Assembly (NCBI GenBank): GCA_018389105.1
Contig: JACATO010001080.1
Location: 124,001-188,000 of the forward strand
DNA: 64,000 nt
Direction: 5' to 3'
Source: Nautilus pompilius
Taxonomy: Eukaryota > Mollusca > Cephalopoda > Nautilida > Nautilidae
In this document: piece after piece, positions 60,304 through 64,000 of the stretch
How the letters are laid out: the number at the start of each line of letters is the position of its first letter
How positions within the stretch are numbered: position 1 is the stretch's first letter
Translations under genes and position numbers: made by a program
Notes under the pieces: generated by a model
What the model was told of the DNA's origin: nothing
The model's input: only the letters and a program-made list of their open reading frames with translations
Database searches by the model: none

Positions 60304-62784
60304 TTTGGAATTTAGTGGTAAAGATCTTCCTAGCTGATACTCACTTTCACTCTGACAAAGATTTTGAAATTCAAAATGCAGTGTTAAAGCATTTGTAGAG
60401 AAGCTAGTGAGCAATCTTTAGGCAGTCTCCAGTGAATCATTAACTTGTAAGAACTGTCTTGGTTGTCAGAAAACGGTGAGATGAAGAATGTGTCTCAATT
60501 TTGGAAAACCCTATTTTTCCTTTAGTCATTTAAGAAGATAGAGGATTATGATGAGTTTCTTGATCTAAATGTACCAACAAGGCAGTCAGAATTTAGTGAT
60601 TTTAATCTATCTGATAGTGAAATCAGACCAGACGTATTCCTGTAACAGCATATGAGAAACCAGCGACCCTATAAATGTGTAGAAGGCGGTATTATGTTAG
60701 GGCTGAGAAACCATGGAAAACATCTTTTTTATTGAGTAAACAGAGTAGAGAACCAAGCTGGCGATTCGATTGTGCCACTTGATCTTGTCTGTGACTGCAT
60801 GGACATTAGTAGTTAGTTCTTTTGGCATTGACATTAACAAGTGGCCTGAATTTTTAGCTGCTACTGCTGCTAGTCAGAAAAGTACTTTTATTTTGATGAT
60901 TATAAAAAAGAGAATCTGATGAAAATGGAGAAGAGAAAGGTATTAGCCGAAGACTTAAAAGTATAGGAACAAGTTTTCAGAATGACATCAACACTGTCTC
61001 AGTCTTCTGATGGCCATGCACACGGAGCTAAAACGAATAGAAAACTACCATATGTTGTCAAGTCAAATAGCCTCAGGAGACCACCAGAAAAGAAGACTGG
61101 CACCATTACTAAATAGTTTGAGGTGTTTTTTGAAAAGCTAAGTAATTTATAGCTTGATGGGCCACCTTTGAGAGTTTGAGAGAACACTGGCAGCTATTTC
61201 TTCTATGGTGGTACCTTTCAGACCCTAGTTATATTCAGTGACCAGTTTTGTTAACACTGATTAAGTCTCTGAGGTGTGTACAAAAAAAAAAATTAATTTA
61301 ATGGAAAACTTGTTAAATTAATTGAAAAACATCGTTTATAATGAGGACTTTTAGTTATTGTATTAATGCCAGATAAACTATGAATTACTTTTTTTAAAAA
61401 AAAATTTTTTATGCCAATTTTCAAACAACTTTGAATTATCTTGAACCTTGATGCTTTCAGAAGCTTATTTAGAAGTAAGGAAATTTCTTGAAATTTACTC
61501 TTCAGATGAATGCGCTGCTTTATAATAGGGGTATATATGATCCAGCCATTAATATTGTACTATATGAGAGGTGGATGTACAGTTTCTTAATTTTAAACTC
61601 CTGACTTATCTAAATAGAATAGTGAAAAAAACATTAAAAGCATCAGAAGTGGAATAGATTTTTTTAAATTTGTCAGAATATGTGGGAGGTGGTGGCTTGG
61701 TAAGGTGAGATCTTGTCCTGAAAGACTGCTCATAAATTGCTTGTAGATTCATTGTCCAGTGTTTTCAGGACCTGGGAGACCTGACAGTGGGTGAAGATTG
61801 AAACCATGTGGTGGGAATTTGACCTTTGAAAGACAGAAAAATTCAGTATTTTTTGGTAACAGTATCAGAGGCTCTCTCTCTCCTCCAGGAGATTTGTAGG
61901 AAACAAATCTAAGGCATTATCACTTATTGTTACTTTAAAAAAATTTTTAATGTGTAGATTTCATTTTTGAGTGCGTGTTGGGGAGAGTTTTCCTGGGCTA
62001 TTGCTATAAATTTACTCGAGATGTTGTGAAACAGGTAATCACACTTATTTAAGCAAACAGCAGAATTTACACAACTGTGGGCAAAGGGTGTCAAATTAAA
62101 GCTGTTCACGTTTTTTTTACTGAGACCCAGAAGATAATCATAAACCACAAGAATTTATTTAAAAAAAACAACATGGAATTGTCTCAGTTGTTTATTTACT
62201 TAGTTTTTCAGATAACCTAAAGTTGTTGTGAAAGTCAAGTTAGCATATCTTTAAATATTTATTCTTTCTTTTAGACCAAAATGCTAACTTACATTAATGA
62301 CAACAGAAAAGTCTCTGTTTTGCATAAAAATCCCTTAGAGACCCTATTCTGACTAGTAACTTCCTCTAGAAAAACAACTAGAAAAATGCAATATTATCTG
62401 TCAGTTATGATAATATGGGTGACTTCTTTATAGATAAATTTTGTTTGCTCAAAAAATTTGCATATTTAATGTTAGTTTTGCTTTAGCTTGGATTAATACA
62501 TTTTGAATGTACTATAATAAAAAAATTTTAAATGATGATAATAATAAAAAATGAATAATTATTTTAACTAAATGATAAAATTTATATATTTTTTAGATTT
62601 TATAGAAGTTGTTAATGAATTCATTTTCTTTTTTCTTTCTTTGTTATCTGATTTGAAGATGTGCATAAATGATAGATTGTGAATTTCACTGGCCCATGCT
62701 CCCTTACTCTTTATGTGTCTATGTGAGCACCATCATTGTTTCAACATGAGATTATGTGGCACCAGGTCTTGTGAGACTCAGGTA

Positions 62785-62787
<3 letters not shown>

Positions 62788-62837
<50 letters not shown>
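62788..62837. repeat. Compound TC/CA microsatellite
   Basis: An uninterrupted TC run passes directly into a CA run and ends at AGAGTC. It is seen directly. Confidence 0.95.
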
Positions 62838-62840
<3 letters not shown>

Positions 62841-64000
62841 CTAGGTGTTAATTTGTATTGTTGCACCTTGTTGTCATCACAATCTTCCTTATGTAGCTAG
62901 CCCCAGCATATTGTCACAGATGGTCAGATCCGGACTACACTGGGACCACTTTAGGGATGTCAATGATCCTCAACCTATTCATGAAGCATCATTTAAAAAC
63001 TCGCAAACTGCTAATTGCATGAGGTACTTACACTCCATCTTGATAGAGCCACACTGATTGAATAATACTGAATTCTTCTTGTTGTGGAACAGAAAACTCC
63101 TTAACACATGCAATTATGTTCCTTGACTGATAATGCTAACAAAATATATGCCCCAATAGCGTGTCAACTGTTTACTGTAGCCCACATCGTGACATGGTCT
63201 GAAGGGACTTATGGACAGAGCACCTTGTACATACATGTTATTGTCTGAAAAGCTTTGAGTACTAGTTGTAATTATCTCCAAATAATGCAAACTGAGCAGG
63301 CAGATTGTGGCCCATATCTTGGCCCTTTTTTTTCAACTAAAGTGAAATATTTGAGCTGACAAGCTAGGACAGAATCATCCTAGGTTTGCAATTCACTAAT
63401 GAGACTCACTCTGCTGTGCATCCTCTCTAAACTTGGTTCTGCTAGCCTACTGGTTGGGTAAATGCAAAAATTAAAGGAAAACAAGAATGAAGTGGGAATG
63501 TGCTAAGAAGATAGAATATATACACGCACGCACACTCTCTCATATAAATATGTTTAAGTTATCTCCCCTTGCATATATCAGAATTGTGCGTTAAGGTGGA
63601 GTGTTAAGTCTACTGTTCTTGTCACAAGTCACCTGTTTTTCATTAGTACTCTTTGCTCCCTTACTCATTAATCATAAACCCCTACTGGGAAAACAAAATA
63701 TTGGTTAGAGCCGGTAGTTCTTTCTTAAATATTTGAGTTCTGAGCAACAGGAATCTCATTAGAAACTTTTCCAGGTTTTTTTTTACTCAGTAAATTAAAA
63801 CTATGTATAGTAGGGAAGAGAAGGTCTAGTCTTTGACTTGAATTTATTATAATCAGCTAATGTCTCCATGAAGAAAATATACTTAAATCTTTGCATGAAA
63901 CTATTTTTATTATTATACAGTTAAGCTTTCAGTGGCCTGAGAGGCCATATTTAACATTAGCAAAAACCTTGACCACAATCTGCCAGCATGTGTAGAAGCA

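Larger units (their letters stand above)
56252..64000 (+). other. Start of the next intron, not closed in the window
   Basis: After the GTAAGT donor I find no exon that begins in phase 2 with a credible acceptor and an open frame. The stretch holds a long pyrimidine tract (56716-56877), an ATC run (60279-60303), a TC/CA microsatellite (62788-62837) and otherwise A+T-rich sequence. Short frames around 57816-58049, 58579-58884 and 60142-60414 show no recognisable domain. Confidence 0.5.

Overview
This window looks like a piece of an animal nuclear genome. It is A+T-rich, has no long open reading frame and no prokaryotic gene layout, and shows short exons with GT/AG splice sites separated by introns of 7-17 kb, in a background of decayed transposons, tRNA-derived SINEs, hairpin elements and microsatellites. 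The repeat style suggests an invertebrate, perhaps a mollusc, but no marker in the window fixes the species.

The one host gene I can support runs on the + strand across at least 12453-56251. Five exons (12453-12596, 19278-19331, 29690-29746, 46875-46990, 56211-56251) join in one compatible reading frame (entry/exit phases 1-1, 1-1, 1-1, 1-0, 0-2). The first encodes a helical segment that aligns without gaps to the N-terminal dimerisation segment of Src kinase-associated phosphoproteins (SKAP1/SKAP2, recalled from memory), followed by a proline-rich SH3-ligand-like stretch. The last encodes an acidic tyrosine motif (VYDDI) of the kind SKAP proteins carry. The start codon lies upstream of exon 12453 (not found, possibly outside the window). 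The PH and SH3 domains expected of the family would lie downstream of 64000. Exons 19278-19331 and 29690-29746 look like a diverged exon duplication.

Region by region: 1-12452 is upstream intron or 5' flank holding SINE copies, a decayed Mutator-like (MULE) transposon (about 2875-4260) and a Tc1-type transposase remnant (about 5600-5965). 12597-19277 (intron) holds a nearly full-length but broken mariner with terminal inverted repeats and TA target duplication (15181-16517). 19332-29689 holds a Tigger/pogo-type remnant, a Tc1-like element with both ends (about 21923-22976) and a compound TC/ATC tandem array (26293-26725). 29747-46874 holds SINEs, hairpin MITEs and a DDE transposase fragment. 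46991-56210 holds a GC-rich tRNA-derived SINE inserted in a GTT run (47901-48172), a LINE reverse-transcriptase scrap (about 51640-51960) and a non-autonomous element with about 28-bp inverted repeats (53581-54787). 56252-64000 is the start of another intron, with a large pyrimidine tract and no exon that I could recognise.

No CRISPR array, operon, rRNA, functional tRNA gene or novel defence-like system is visible. The most interesting observations are the duplicated phase-symmetric exon pair, the SKAP-like identification with its added linker exons, and several apparently undescribed local repeat families.
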